A stretch of 64,000 nucleotides of DNA from Sphingomonas lutea (GTDB lineage: Bacteria; Pseudomonadota; Alphaproteobacteria; Sphingomonadales; Sphingomonadaceae): contig NZ_CP060718.1 in the NCBI RefSeq assembly GCF_014396785.1, forward strand, positions 186,001 through 250,000. The letters run 5' to 3'. The notes under the pieces are model-generated. The model saw nothing but the letters and a program-made list of their open reading frames with translations. It was not told the DNA's origin and did no database searches. Position 1 is the first letter of the stretch; every line of letters starts with the position of its first letter. The position numbers and the translations under genes are program-made. This document shows, piece after piece, positions 38,181 through 49,121 of this stretch.

Positions 38181-41100
38181 TGCGCGACGCGAACGCCCGG
38201 CGCGCACGCACAAAGAAAGAGGGAGGGGATTGCTCCCCTCCCTCCTCTTGTCATGTCCGTTCCCAGGCCCGGTCGAGCCCGAGGCCGTCCCTTACTGACC
38301 GCGCTCACCAGCGGCCGGCGGCGGCGGCGGCGGGGAGGCGGCGGGGGCGGCGGCGGCGGCGGCGGCGGAGGCGGCGGAGCTGCCTCGACCGGAACCGGCG
38401 CCGGAGCCGGGGCTGCGCGACCACCGATCGGGATGATCACGCGGAAGTTACCCGCATGGCTCGTGACGTTGCTGTTATACTCACCGGTGTAGGCCAGACG
38501 GAGATCGATCGGGCCAACCTTACCGCCGACGCTGAGGCCGCCGATGAAGGCACCGCGCTTCTCGCTCGCCGAGATCACGTCGAACTCGCAGCCATCATCC
38601 TCGAGGAACGATGCCGTGAAGCTCGAGCGACGGTCGCCGAAGCGGTGACGGTAGCCAAGGTTGAGTTCCGGAACGACGCCGGCGAACTGACCAGCCAGCT
38701 TCACGCCGAGCGTGCCGTAGGTGTGGTTCGATTCGCTGTCGTAGATCGTCAGGCCCGGACCCGCGGCACCCGTTTCGGTGAAGCCCTTCAGCGTCGCCGC
38801 GACATAGTCGAGGTTGGCGTAGGGCGTGACCGTGGCGGAACCGCCGAACGGGAAGCGCGCACCGGCATGGAGACCCAGCGTCCACATCCGCACGTCGGGG
38901 TCGCCCTCGACGTTGTTGATGAAGTTGCCGCCGAACTGGACCAGATCGATCACGCGATTCGCGTCACCGTCGAACCAGTTATAGGTGCCCATCACCTTGG
39001 CGTAGAACGGACCCGGGTCGAACACGCCGTAGGCACCGATCTGGTAGCCGCTGGCATCGACGTCGTGACCGATCAGGCCTTCGTCGACGGTGTCGTTGTT
39101 CACGACGCCGACGCTGCCGCCGATGATCACATTGTTCATGATGTTGCCATCAAGACCGATCAGGGCCGACCAGCGCTTCGCCTTGTAGTCGTTGGCTTCG
39201 AGGTCGCCATCGGCTTTGCGGCGCTGGTAGTCAAACTGACCCCAGAGGTGCAGCGGAGCCGAAGCGCGGCACTCGATGACCGAGCCGGCCAGGGCCGGGA
39301 TCTCGCACGAGGTCGCATGGTCGAGCAGGTCGTTGTAGCGAACGCCCAGCGACTGGAACGACTGCAGGTAGTTGGCGTAGCTCGCGCCCGCGAGGACGTT
39401 GAGCGCCGCATTATACTCTTCAGCCGTGTCGATCTGGAACAGGTCGCTGAGGACGTCCGCGATGCCGCCGACGAGGACGGTGTCGTAGATGCACTCGAGG
39501 CCCGCACCGACGTTGATGCCGTTCTGGTTAAGGCCGTCGACCTCATCGAAGAACGTACGGGTCAGCGCCAGGTCGATGTTGCCCGCTTCCGGGATACAAT
39601 CGAGCGTGAGCAGGATCGAGTCGGCATAGAGGCCGCCGATCGTGCACTCGCCGGCGCCTTCATAGTCGCCGTTCCGGACCGACGCGTCGATCACGTTGTT
39701 CCAGGTGTAGGTGTCCGCGAACAGGCCGTTCAGCGGGTTGAGGCGAACCTCAAGCGAGCCGCCAAGGTTGGCCGTGTCGGCGAAGACGCGCGGGTAGGTG
39801 CCCGCGGGCGCCGCGCCGCCGTCCGAGTCGAAGACGCCTTCCGCGGTGTTCGGCTGCAGCTCGAGAACGAGCACGCCGCCGGCGGCCTGGTTGAAGGTGT
39901 CGACGAACACATAGGACGGTGCGTTGACCTCGGTCGTCGGGCCGGTCAGCTGACGGCTGCGCAGGAACAGCGAACCGTCGTTGGTGATCGACAGCGTGCC
40001 CGTGGTGCAGGCCGTGGTGACGAGGTCGAGCGCGGTCAGCTCGGCAACCGGGGCGCAAGCCGGGTTGATCGTGCCTTCCAGGCTGGTTTCGCCATTGTCG
40101 ACCGTGACAACGTCGTCGGCGCTGAGAACGATGTCGCCGAAGATGCTGCCGCCGCCGAGCAGGTTGATCGCAACCGCGTTCGGTGCCGCCGCCGTGTTGA
40201 TGGCGTCGCCGCGACGGAAGGTCGCGCCGTTGTCGACGCTCTCACGAACGCGGATCGTGCCCGAGTTGACGATCGTGCCGGTGGTCGCCGCCAACGGGAT
40301 GAGCGCACCCGCGTCGGTTTGAACCAGGATGCCGGTCGCCGTCGCCGTTCCGAGATTGGTCGCGGAACGACCGCCGATCGCGTCGACATTGAGCGTGCCC
40401 GCATTGGTGACGGTCGCCGTCAGCGCGCCGCCCTCAAGCCGGATGCCCGTCGCCGTGCCCGCATCGTCGCCATTGCCCAGGATGGTCATCGTGGCGTCGT
40501 TGCGAACCACACCGCTGAGTGCGGCAGCGAACGTCACGTCAGCCGTGTCGGCGTCGATGTCCATGCCGATCGCGGTCGCATTGCCGACGTTGCCGTTCTG
40601 GTTGTTCGTGGCGTTCGACGTGACGTTGAACGCCGCGTCATTGTCGATCGCCAGGATCGCGGCTTCACCGTCGACCTCGAGACCATGCGCGAGGGACGTG
40701 GAGATGACCGTGGCCGCCGTCGAAGTGGCGTTGGTCGCAGCCGTCGCCGTGACGCTGAACGCCGCGTCGTTGTCGAACTGCACCGTCGCACCGCGTGCGC
40801 TGAGGTTTTGATCGACGCCCACGACCGTCGAGTTCGCAACAGCGCCCTCAAGGCCCGAAGCCGTCGCCGTGCCCGTCACCGTGTAGGAACGTGCAACTGC
40901 ACCCGCCGGGAGCGTGCCCGGGGTCGCCGTATTGTCGAAGCGGGCGAGGTCCTCGGCAGTCTGCGTGACACCGACGAAAGCAAGGTCGGACTGCGAGTTG
41001 GTCGCACCCGGAACGTCACCAAGCGTGCCCGTGGCGGTCGCCGAATTGACCATCGAAACGAGGCCGCGGTTGATGAAGTTGGTCGTGCCCGTCCCGGTAC

Positions 41101-42439
41101 CACCGGTCGTGCTCGCCGCCTGAACCACGCCGAAGATGACCAGGTCGGCATCGGCTGCAAGAGCGAGCGCAGCGTTGCCGCGGCCCGTCGCAGTCACCGC
41201 AAGGTTCATGTCCAGCGCACGGTCGTTGGTCAGCTCGGCAGTCGCCGTGTTGGCCGCGCCGCCGGCAGACGTTGCGACCTGGCGGATGACGCCTTCGGCC
41301 GCCGTCTCGATGAGGTTGGCGGTCGTCGTGTTGCCCGTTCCCGCGGTCGACGCGCCGATGACGGCGTCGATATCCCAGACGCCATTGATGTCGATCAGTG
41401 CGCTGGCGTTGCCGGCAGTGGCGTTGGCCGTCTGCAGGACCACCTCAAGATCAGCCGTCGCGTCGGCGTCCTGGCCGCCGGCCGTGCTGGAGCTGGTCGC
41501 CGTCACGTCGAGCGTTGCGCGAAGCCCGCCGCCGTTCGTGGTGGCCGTGTTCCCGGTGGCGGCAGCCCCGGTGATCACCGCGCTGGCATTGCCGCCCGCC
41601 GTGGAATTGACCGACTGCCAGATGCCGGCGTCGATTTCGCCGAAAGCGACGGCGGTGGTGCCCGTGGAAACCGCATCCACGTCGAACACCAGGGCGTTGG
41701 GGCCCTGCGCCGTCCCAGTGATCGTGCCGGTCGCGGCGCCGTTGATGGCGCTCACGTTCTGCCGAATGCCGGCACCGACGCTATCGCCGATGCTTGCAGT
41801 CGCGTTCGGCGTCGAGATCGCACCCGATCCGGTGGCGCTTGCGTTGGCGCGGAAGATCATGCCTTCGTTGCTGTCGTTGGTGATCGTCGCGGTCGCGGTT
41901 CCGGCCGCCGTCGTCGTGGCTTCCTGGAAGATGCCGCTGTTCAGCAACGCCGTGGCGTCCGAGTCCGCCGAGCCCGAAGCCGCCGCAATCGCGAGGATTT
42001 CGAGACGCGCATTGTTGTCGATCGTGACGTCGGCGCTGCCAGCCGTCGCTTCGCCGTCCTGCTCGATGCCGTTGAGCACCTGCGCGGTGGCGTCGTCGCT
42101 GTTGACGACCGCTTGCGCGATGATGCGCGTGTCGCCGTTATTGATGATGTCGATGTCGACCGTCGCGGCGGTCAGGATCTGTTCGACCTGGCCGGTCGGC
42201 TGCGTGTTGACGGTCGCAACCTGCGGGCCCGCGAGCGGCGCGGCGGTCGTGCCGAGAATCACGCCATAGGTGCAGTCCGCAACGAACGGCGTCGGGTCCG
42301 GCGCGTCGGCCGGGCAAATGACGAAGTTCGGGAAGGTCGCAACCGGCGCCGGCGTCGTCTGCGCGAAGGCGGGCGTCGCTAGCCCAATTGCTGTTACGGA
42401 TGCACCGGCAAGCAGCGCGATACGGTTCGAGGTCTTCAT
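38168..42439 (-). CDS. Large autotransporter with repeat-built passenger
   Basis: The frame encodes 1423 residues: signal peptide (1-27, cleaved after A-F-A-Q), an Ala/Thr/Asn-rich passenger, and a beta-barrel (about 1085-1345) with Tyr-rich strands such as A-Y-T-G-E-Y-N-S-N. From residue about 85 to 500 the passenger is made of degenerate repeats of 40-60 residues, each opening with [I/V]-x-Q and then A-G-x-A-x-A-x-I-T-N. After the last barrel strand F-R-V-I-I-P-I-G comes a poly-proline tail. In the present frame the tail turns into Arg6 and reads through a terminator hairpin to 38168; a one-base shift in the proline tract would give a stop at 38292. A role in adhesion or surface structure is inferred. 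Confidence 0.8.
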   Translation of the reverse strand: MKTSNRIALLAGASVTAIGLATPAFAQTTPAPVATFPNFVICPADAPDPTPFVADCTYGVILGTTAAPLAGPQVATVNTQPTGQVEQILTAATVDIDIINNGDTRIIAQAVVNSDDATAQVLNGIEQDGEATAGSADVTIDNNARLEILAIAAASGSADSDATALLNSGIFQEATTTAAGTATATITNDSNEGMIFRANASATGSGAISTPNATASIGDSVGAGIRQNVSAINGAATGTITGTAQGPNALVFDVDAVSTGTTAVAFGEIDAGIWQSVNSTAGGNASAVITGAAATGNTATTNGGGLRATLDVTATSSSTAGGQDADATADLEVVLQTANATAGNASALIDINGVWDIDAVIGASTAGTGNTTTANLIETAAEGVIRQVATSAGGAANTATAELTNDRALDMNLAVTATGRGNAALALAADADLVIFGVVQAASTTGGTGTGTTNFINRGLVSMVNSATATGTLGDVPGATNSQSDLAFVGVTQTAEDLARFDNTATPGTLPAGAVARSYTVTGTATASGLEGAVANSTVVGVDQNLSARGATVQFDNDAAFSVTATAATNATSTAATVISTSLAHGLEVDGEAAILAIDNDAAFNVTSNATNNQNGNVGNATAIGMDIDADTADVTFAAALSGVVRNDATMTILGNGDDAGTATGIRLEGGALTATVTNAGTLNVDAIGGRSATNLGTATATGILVQTDAGALIPLAATTGTIVNSGTIRVRESVDNGATFRRGDAINTAAAPNAVAINLLGGGSIFGDIVLSADDVVTVDNGETSLEGTINPACAPVAELTALDLVTTACTTGTLSITNDGSLFLRSRQLTGPTTEVNAPSYVFVDTFNQAAGGVLVLELQPNTAEGVFDSDGGAAPAGTYPRVFADTANLGGSLEVRLNPLNGLFADTYTWNNVIDASVRNGDYEGAGECTIGGLYADSILLTLDCIPEAGNIDLALTRTFFDEVDGLNQNGINVGAGLECIYDTVLVGGIADVLSDLFQIDTAEEYNAALNVLAGASYANYLQSFQSLGVRYNDLLDHATSCEIPALAGSVIECRASAPLHLWGQFDYQRRKADGDLEANDYKAKRWSALIGLDGNIMNNVIIGGSVGVVNNDTVDEGLIGHDVDASGYQIGAYGVFDPGPFYAKVMGTYNWFDGDANRVIDLVQFGGNFINNVEGDPDVRMWTLGLHAGARFPFGGSATVTPYANLDYVAATLKGFTETGAAGPGLTIYDSESNHTYGTLGVKLAGQFAGVVPELNLGYRHRFGDRRSSFTASFLEDDGCEFDVISASEKRGAFIGGLSVGGKVGPIDLRLAYTGEYNSNVTSHAGNFRVIIPIGGRAAPAPAPVPVEAAPPPPPPPPPPPPPPPRRRRRRPLVSAVSKGRPRARPGLGTDMTRGGRGAIPSLFLCACAPGVRVAQCAC
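38219..38244 (-). terminator. Strong terminator hairpin behind the autotransporter gene
   Basis: GAGGGAGGGGA (38219-38229) pairs over 11 bp with TCCCCTCCCTC (38234-38244) around the loop TTGC. In the minus direction it is followed by TTTCTTTG, so it fits the end of the autotransporter transcript. It lies inside the annotated frame, which argues that translation really stops before it, at 38292. Confidence 0.8.
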
Positions 42440-42853
42440 CTATTCGTCCCCTGTCTTGGCCGCGGCCGCGGCCTTTTCGTTGTACTCTCGGAATGCTTTG
42501 CCCGGCGGACTGAGCGGTCGTTGGCGCGCTCGCGTTGCGCACAATGACCCCGTCTGGCGGAACATTCCTCTGAGGGTGGCTTATGGCTGACATTGGGGAA
42601 AAGCAAAGCCGAAAAGTTGATCCGCTTTGCAACATGGCGCCATTTGACTAGCGGCCTGTGGCAGCGGCGCAACAGTTCGTAAACGGCGGTTTTCAGCCCG
42701 TGCGCGCGAGGCGCGGGCCGCGCGGGGCGACGCGCAGTTCAGTTGGCAGCAAGGTGACGTGCGCGATCATGGCCTGCATCGACGGCGCCGCTCCGGCTTG
42801 GTATCGGGCGGCCCCGGATCCAATCATCTTGCTCATCTTTGGGGGAGAATCCC
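42440..42853. other. Intergenic region between autotransporter and EF-hand genes
   Basis: No gene is supported in these 414 bases, which must hold the two divergent promoters. Next to the autotransporter start (which has AGGGGA upstream) is the self-complementary 16-mer GGCCGCGGCCGCGGCC (42458-42473) in the leader. An inverted repeat GCAAAGC/GCTTTGC lies at 42603-42609 and 42624-42630. I see no clear -35/-10 pair. Confidence 0.4.
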
Positions 42854-43384
42854 GTGACCTACCGAATCCTTTCGATTGCCGCGCTGACGATCGCCGCCGC
42901 GACTCCGGTGGCCGCCGCCGCGCAGACCGCGACGCGGCCTGCCACCGCCGCCCCGGCCGCGCAGCAGACGCCCAACCGCGCCACCCTGCTCCGGAACCTC
43001 GACAATAATTTCAAGCTGATCGACGGCAATGGCGACGGCACGCTGACCGCGGCCGAGCTTGCCGCCGCCGAGCAGAAGTCGCAGCAGCAGCGCTTGAACG
43101 CGACCCGCCAGCAGGTCGACGCCCGCTTCACCCAGCTCGACACCAACAAGGACGGTTCGCTGAGCAAGGCCGAATTCATGGCGGTCGCGCCCACGCGAAC
43201 GGTGCCGACGGGCAATGGCCTCAACCTCATGAACCCGCTCGACAAGAACAAGGACAGCAAGGTCACGCTCGACGAATATCGTTCGCCGGTCCTCGTCCGC
43301 TTCGACCAGATGGACACCAACAAGGACGGGCAGATCAGCCCGGCCGAGCGCCAGGCCGCGACCCAGACCGCGTCGCGCCGCTAA
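42854..43384 (+). CDS. Secreted EF-hand calcium-binding protein
   Basis: A 176-residue protein with a signal peptide (cleavage near A-A-A-A-Q) and four EF-hand loops: D-G-N-G-D-G-T, D-T-N-K-D-G-S, D-K-N-K-D-S-K and D-T-N-K-D-G-Q, each with a Glu in position 12. The third loop has Ser in place of Gly at position 6. The start is GTG 42854, which follows GGGGGAGAATCCC; upstream in-frame TTG is inside that site. It probably binds calcium in the periplasm. Its plan is like that of the protein at 9109-9702. Confidence 0.9.
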   Translation: MTYRILSIAALTIAAATPVAAAAQTATRPATAAPAAQQTPNRATLLRNLDNNFKLIDGNGDGTLTAAELAAAEQKSQQQRLNATRQQVDARFTQLDTNKDGSLSKAEFMAVAPTRTVPTGNGLNLMNPLDKNKDSKVTLDEYRSPVLVRFDQMDTNKDGQISPAERQAATQTASRR

Positions 43385-43403
43385 TCTCTTCCGAAGAGTC
43401 GCG

Positions 43404-43436
43404 AAGCCCGCGTGCCCACTGGCGCGCGGGCTTTTG
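43404..43436 (+). terminator. Terminator after EF-hand gene, upstream of the TPP riboswitch
   Basis: AAGCCCGCG (43404-43412) pairs with CGCGGGCTT (43425-43433) around a 12-base loop and is followed by TT. It lies 20 bases after the EF-hand stop and separates it from the thiC leader. Confidence 0.75.
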
Positions 43437-43452
43437 CGCGCCTAGGGACAAG

Positions 43453-45418
<1,966 letters not shown>

Positions 45419-45482
45419 CGAACGCTGAGATTTCGTAGCTTGGACTTGCGTAATTGCCGCACTCGCAACATCGTTGGCATAC

Positions 45483-46129
45483 ATGGTTGCCCCGCCCGCC
45501 AACACGAAGATCTATCACATCGTTCACGTCGATAGGCTGCGGAGCATCCTAGATGGCGAAGGGTTGTCGAGCGACGCTCTTGTTCGAGCGAACGGGTGCG
45601 TGGGAACGACAATTGGCATGGGCGACCTAAAGGCGTCTAGGCTCGCACGGCCAGTGCCTACTCATCCAGGTAGTTACGTCGGTGATTACGTCCCGTTCTA
45701 TTTTTGTTCGCGTTCGATTATGCTCTATGTCATACACATGGCAAACCATCCGGGCTTGGCATATCGCGGTGGACAGGGGCCAATTGTGCATTTGGAAGCT
45801 GATCTTGTACGCGTGATCGACTGGGCAGACGGCACGGAAGGCCTTGGGCTTTCAGTCTGGGCAATGCGACAGCAGTATTCACTGAGTTTCGATCTTCACG
45901 CCGACAGCTTGGTGAACTGCGGTGGGACCTCATCCCACAACGCATGTTCACCGACCCGCAGGTCAAGGAAGCGAAGCAGTCCGAGCTGCTAGTGCGTGAT
46001 TTCTTCCCATGGACGCTGGTTGACCGGATTGGCACTCACTCAGATGCCGTGGCCAATCAAGTTGCTCAGCTGTTGGCTGGGGAAGCACATAGACCGACGG
46101 TGCAGCGCATGCCCGCTTGGTATTATTGA
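45483..46129 (+). pseudogene. darT: DarT-type DNA ADP-ribosyltransferase toxin (DUF4433), frameshifted
   Basis: The first part reads I-Y-H-I-V-H-V-D-R-L-R-S-I-L and G-D-Y-V-P-F-Y-F-C-S-R-S-I-M-L-Y, the NAD-binding region of DarT, which ADP-ribosylates thymidines in single-stranded DNA. Near 45908 the frame shifts: in the next frame E-L-R-W-D-L-I-P-Q-R-M, then K-E-A-K-Q-S-E-L-L-V-R-D-F-F-P-W and the family ending M-P-A-W-Y-Y follow to 46129. One added base after GACAGC would restore a protein of about 215 residues. The conserved segment with the likely catalytic Glu lies behind the break. The GC content is lower than around it, suggesting transfer. Confidence 0.85.
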
Positions 46130-46147
46130 TGGGAAGGGGAACCCGTC

Positions 46148-47188
46148 ATGATTAAATTTACACAGGGCGACTTGTTGAACAGTGACGCAGAGGCAATCGT
46201 CAACACAGTGAATTGTGTTGGCATCATGGGGTGTGGCATCGCGTTGCAATTCAAAAAGATGTATCCTGCCAACTTTAAAGCCTATGCTGCCGCATGTGAC
46301 GCGGGTCAGGTCCTTCCCGGTAAGATGTTCGTCTTTGAAACAGGCGAGATGACTAATCCGAAGTATATCATCAACTTTCCGACCAAGAAGCATTGGCGTG
46401 GAAATAGCAAGTTAGAGGATATCGAGTCGGGATTGGGAGCCCTTCGCGAAGAAATCCTCCGTCGGAGAATTAAATCTATAGCGATTCCGCCTCTAGGTAG
46501 CGGCCTCGGTGGACTGCCGTGGCATGCGGTGAAATCGAGAATGATTGACGCGCTCGAAGGTCTCGACGAAGTCGATATTTCGGTGTTCGAGCCGCGCGTC
46601 GACAGTGATCGAATGGCGAGACACCAAAGGAAAGAGGCGCCGAAATTAACGCCGTACCGGGCAGCTCTTATTCAGCTGATGGACCGTTATGTTAGGGGTT
46701 TGATGGAGCCCTACGTGACGCTGCTGGAAATTCACAAACTAGTGTACTTCCTTCAAAATTCTGGTCTCAATATGCGTCTCAAATTCGTGAAGGGTCACTA
46801 CGGGCCATATGCGGAAAATCTTCGCCATGTGATGAGCGACATGGAGGGCTATTATACGGCCGGATATGGCGATGGCGGGGATCAGCCTTTCAAACGAATT
46901 TCGCTAGTTCCGACGGCTGTAGAACAGGCGAAAGAGCTGATCCAACACGATGCGGGCACAGCGAGTAACTTCGACAGAATTTCTAGCCTTATCAGCGGGT
47001 TTGAAACTCCGCTCGGCTTAGAACTTCTGGCCACAACTCATTGGGCGGTGAGTGAAGGCGGCAAGAAGTCGGTACAGGACATTCGTGCATTCTATTGCGC
47101 ATGGAATGCGCGAAAATCGGAGTTCAGCGAGCACCAAATCGGCATTGCGCTAGATCGCTTGGAGCGTGCGGGCTGGTTACCCAAATAA
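46148..47188 (+). CDS. darG: DarG-type antitoxin with macro domain
   Basis: A 346-residue protein. Residues 1 to about 155 are a macro domain: G-D-L-L-N-S-D-A-E-A-I-V-N-T-V-N-C-V-G-I-M-G-C-G-I-A near the start and I-A-I-P-P-L-G-S-G-L-G-G-L later. It removes ADP-ribose from DNA thymidine. The C-terminal part (about 165-346) is the DarT-binding domain of the family. It starts 18 bases after darT behind AAGGGGA. It is intact although darT is broken; codon use is AT-richer than in neighbouring genes. Confidence 0.93.
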   Translation: MIKFTQGDLLNSDAEAIVNTVNCVGIMGCGIALQFKKMYPANFKAYAAACDAGQVLPGKMFVFETGEMTNPKYIINFPTKKHWRGNSKLEDIESGLGALREEILRRRIKSIAIPPLGSGLGGLPWHAVKSRMIDALEGLDEVDISVFEPRVDSDRMARHQRKEAPKLTPYRAALIQLMDRYVRGLMEPYVTLLEIHKLVYFLQNSGLNMRLKFVKGHYGPYAENLRHVMSDMEGYYTAGYGDGGDQPFKRISLVPTAVEQAKELIQHDAGTASNFDRISSLISGFETPLGLELLATTHWAVSEGGKKSVQDIRAFYCAWNARKSEFSEHQIGIALDRLERAGWLPK

Positions 47189-47237
47189 GCTATCCGGTCG
47201 ACAACCCGGTGGACTCGGGTTCATGCCGAATAGCTGA

Positions 47238-47387
47238 ATGTACGCCCGCGAAGTCCCGCCCAACACGCCCTTCTACCACGGCACCAAGGCCGACCTTGCC
47301 GGCGGCGACCTGATCGCGCGCGGCTTCGGCAGCAACTTTGCCGACCGCGCGCTTCGCCCACATCTGTTTCAGCGCGACGGGGCCTGA
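47238..47387 (+). pseudogene. Truncated Arr-type rifampin ADP-ribosyltransferase
   Basis: A 49-codon frame. The sequence T-P-F-Y-H-G-T-K-A-D-L, G-D-L-I and G-F-x-S-N-F matches the first 35 or so residues of Arr proteins, which inactivate rifampin by ADP-ribosylation and have about 140 residues. Only the first catalytic-site His is kept; the sequence then runs into unrelated residues and TGA at 47385. I see no further Arr segments in any frame downstream, so this is a deletion remnant rather than a simple frameshift. Confidence 0.7.
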
Positions 47388-47395
47388 TCGGTGCC

Positions 47396-47692
47396 TCAAA
47401 CCACCTCGGCGTCGTGAATCCATGTTTGCGGGGTGAACGGCGGTTCCGCCTCGACCGCGCGCACTTGGTGGTGGAGCTCGTCGATGTAGACCGTGACGCG
47501 GGACAGGATGCGGCGCTTCTTGCCCGCCTCGTTGCTGACGATGCACAGCTCGACGCTGTCGCGGCCGCCGCGGGGGACCTTGCTGCCGACATAGAGGAAG
47601 CGCGGGCGGTCGAGGCCCTGGGCCACCTTGGCCGGCGGGAGCGCGTTCCGGCTTTTTCGCCGGGCAAGGAAATCGATGATCTTTCCGGTCAT
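47396..47692 (-). CDS. Small hypothetical protein
   Basis: A 98-residue protein. It starts M-T-G-K-I-I-D-F-L-A-R-R-K and carries R-F-L-Y-V-G-S-K-V-P-R-G-G and E-L-C-I-V-S-N-E-A-G-K-K-R-R as recognisable but unnamed blocks; no membrane segment or signal peptide. ATG 47692 is preceded by GGAGG with an 8-base gap, which supports a real gene. No family could be assigned. Confidence 0.6.
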   Translation of the reverse strand: MTGKIIDFLARRKSRNALPPAKVAQGLDRPRFLYVGSKVPRGGRDSVELCIVSNEAGKKRRILSRVTVYIDELHHQVRAVEAEPPFTPQTWIHDAEVV

Positions 47693-47866
47693 CCGGCGGG
47701 CCTCCTGGGCGGGAGGCTACCGCGTGCCGGGTCAAGGAACGGTGAACGCGGCTTCGCGCACCCCGCGAGAAGTGCGGCTTCGCACTGACGCGGGGGGAGC
47801 GCCATTGCAACGCGCCCGACGATTTCCCTGTCCTACAGCCCCACCGCCGTGCTTCACCTTCATGCC

Positions 47867-48286
47867 ATGCACGCCCCCACCCGCGCCGACGCCTGTCCTG
47901 AGCCAAGTCGAAGGGCCTGTCCTGAGCCAAGTCCAAGGCGCTGGACCATCGACCGCCAGCTCCGCTTCCTCGACGCACTCGCGCACACCCGCAGCGTGAC
48001 CGAGGCCGCCGCCGCCGCGGGGATGAGCCGGGCGAGTGCGCATCGCTTGCGCAACCGCGACGGCGCGGCCTTGTTCGCGGCGATGTGGGACATCGCGCTC
48101 GCGCCCGCGCCCGCTGGCGAAGGTCACAACGGCAAGATTGCCGACGGCCGCGTGATTCGCTTGCTCGACACGCATTTTCGGCGGGAAAGTGGCAATTTCG
48201 ACGGCTTCGCCAATCGGCTGCCGAGCGGCGGCCACCACGCATCGGACGCGACCTTTGTGACCTTCGACGGTAGAGCGGTCGTATGA
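47867..48286 (+). CDS. Helix-turn-helix protein with repeat-encoded N-terminus
   Basis: A 139-residue protein. Residues about 30-55 (Q-L-R-F-L-D-A-L-A-H-T-R-S-V-T-E-A-A-A-A-A-G-like) form a helix-turn-helix in which M-S-R-A-S-A-H-R-L-R is the recognition helix. The N-terminus A-C-P-E-P-S-R-R-A-C-P-E-P-S-P-R is two copies of a repeat unit, so the original start probably lay further inside, near W-T-I-D-R-Q. It overlaps the DUF1993 gene by ATGA. A GTG at 47849 is a further start candidate. Confidence 0.65.
   Translation: MHAPTRADACPEPSRRACPEPSPRRWTIDRQLRFLDALAHTRSVTEAAAAAGMSRASAHRLRNRDGAALFAAMWDIALAPAPAGEGHNGKIADGRVIRLLDTHFRRESGNFDGFANRLPSGGHHASDATFVTFDGRAVV
47891..47938 (+). repeat. Tandem pair of the dispersed repeat
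   Basis: Two 24-base units (47891-47914 and 47915-47938), each starting GCCTGTCCTGAGCCAAGTC, differ in one base (CGAAGG against CCAAGG). Each is read as A-C-P-E-P-S-x-R. The unit matches the helicase copy (31468) and, less closely, the thiC copy (45310). Confidence 0.85.
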
Positions 48287-48870
48287 CCATCACCGACCTC
48301 CTCGTCCCGACCTATCGCAACATGCTGCGCACCCTGCGCGGCCTGCTCGACAAGGCCGAAGCGCAGCTTGGGCCGGAGGCGGCCGGGGCGCTTCTGTCCG
48401 CCCGCCTCGCCCCCGACATGTTCCCGTTGGCGACCCAGCTGCGCTTCGCCTGCGTCCAGGCGCAGGAAGCGCCGATGCGGCTGCTGGGCCGGATGTACGC
48501 CCCGCTCGACGCGCTCCTCGACGAAGGCCGCAACGCGGGGGAGCAGCCCGGCACCTTGGCCGATGCGCGCACCCGCATCGACGAAGCCCTCGCCTTCCTC
48601 GACACCCTTGCCCCCGATGCGCTCGACGGGGCGCCGGGCGATGCCGCGATCGCGCTCACCCTGCCGATGGGCCTGACCTTCGACCTCACCCGCGAGACGT
48701 TCGCGCGCGATTGGGCGATCGGCCAATTCTACTTCCACGTCATGGCCGCCTACGCGATCCTGCGCATGGCTGGGGTGGAGATCGGCAAGGCCGATTACGT
48801 CCCCCACATGTTCGCTTATCTGCGTCAGGCGCCGGCAGCGAACCCCGCCACAGGAGATCCGAATGGCTGA
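48283..48870 (+). CDS. DUF1993 family protein
   Basis: A 195-residue protein matching DUF1993: L-L-V-P-T-Y-R-N-M-L-R-T-L at the start, M-F-P-L-A-T-Q-L-R-F-A in the first third and F-Y-F-H-V-M-A-A-Y-A-I-L-R near the end. These proteins have a DinB-like four-helix fold and unknown function. The start overlaps the regulator gene stop (ATGA), and it is followed by the DUF4287 gene with an overlap. Confidence 0.88.
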   Translation: MTITDLLVPTYRNMLRTLRGLLDKAEAQLGPEAAGALLSARLAPDMFPLATQLRFACVQAQEAPMRLLGRMYAPLDALLDEGRNAGEQPGTLADARTRIDEALAFLDTLAPDALDGAPGDAAIALTLPMGLTFDLTRETFARDWAIGQFYFHVMAAYAILRMAGVEIGKADYVPHMFAYLRQAPAANPATGDPNG

Positions 48871-49069
48871 CGACAAGGTGAAAGGCCCCGCATCCTATTT
48901 CCCGTCGATCGAGGCCAAATACGGCCGCCCGATCGCCGAGTGGAAGGCAATGATCCGCGCCCGCCCGCCGGCCAGGCACATGGAGCATGTCGCCTGGCTC
49001 AAGGCCGAGCATAATATGGGCCACGGCCACGCCAACGCGCTGGTCGCGCACACGCTCGCCGAAAAGTGA
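48863..49069 (+). CDS. DUF4287 domain protein
   Basis: A 68-residue protein of the DUF4287 family: G-P-A-S-Y-F-P-S-I-E-A-K-Y-G-R-P-I-A-E-W and H-V-A-W-L-K-A-E-H-N-M-G-H-G-H-A-N-A-L-V are its core. The function is unknown. It overlaps the end of the DUF1993 gene, and GGAGATCCGA upstream of ATG 48863 is a ribosome-binding site. Confidence 0.88.
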   Translation: MADDKVKGPASYFPSIEAKYGRPIAEWKAMIRARPPARHMEHVAWLKAEHNMGHGHANALVAHTLAEK

Positions 49070-49121
49070 CCTCCTTCCACCGGGCCGTGGAACCGCTTGG
49101 AATCTCGTTGATTCACCACGC

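Noticed and set aside
38180..42382. A very long open frame on the plus strand opposite the autotransporter
   Set aside because: It is rich in Arg and Gly with no recognisable domain, and it mirrors the GC-rich repeated codons of the real gene. The minus-strand frame has a signal peptide and barrel, so the plus frame is a shadow.
47891..47938. Short tandem repeat as a possible CRISPR fragment
   Set aside because: The two units are directly adjacent with no spacer, only two copies exist, no cas genes are near, and the unit matches the dispersed sphingomonad repeat.
47190..48293. Long minus-strand frame across the Arr remnant, the 98-aa gene and the regulator
   Set aside because: It is Arg- and Pro-rich with no domain and conflicts with better-supported genes on both strands.
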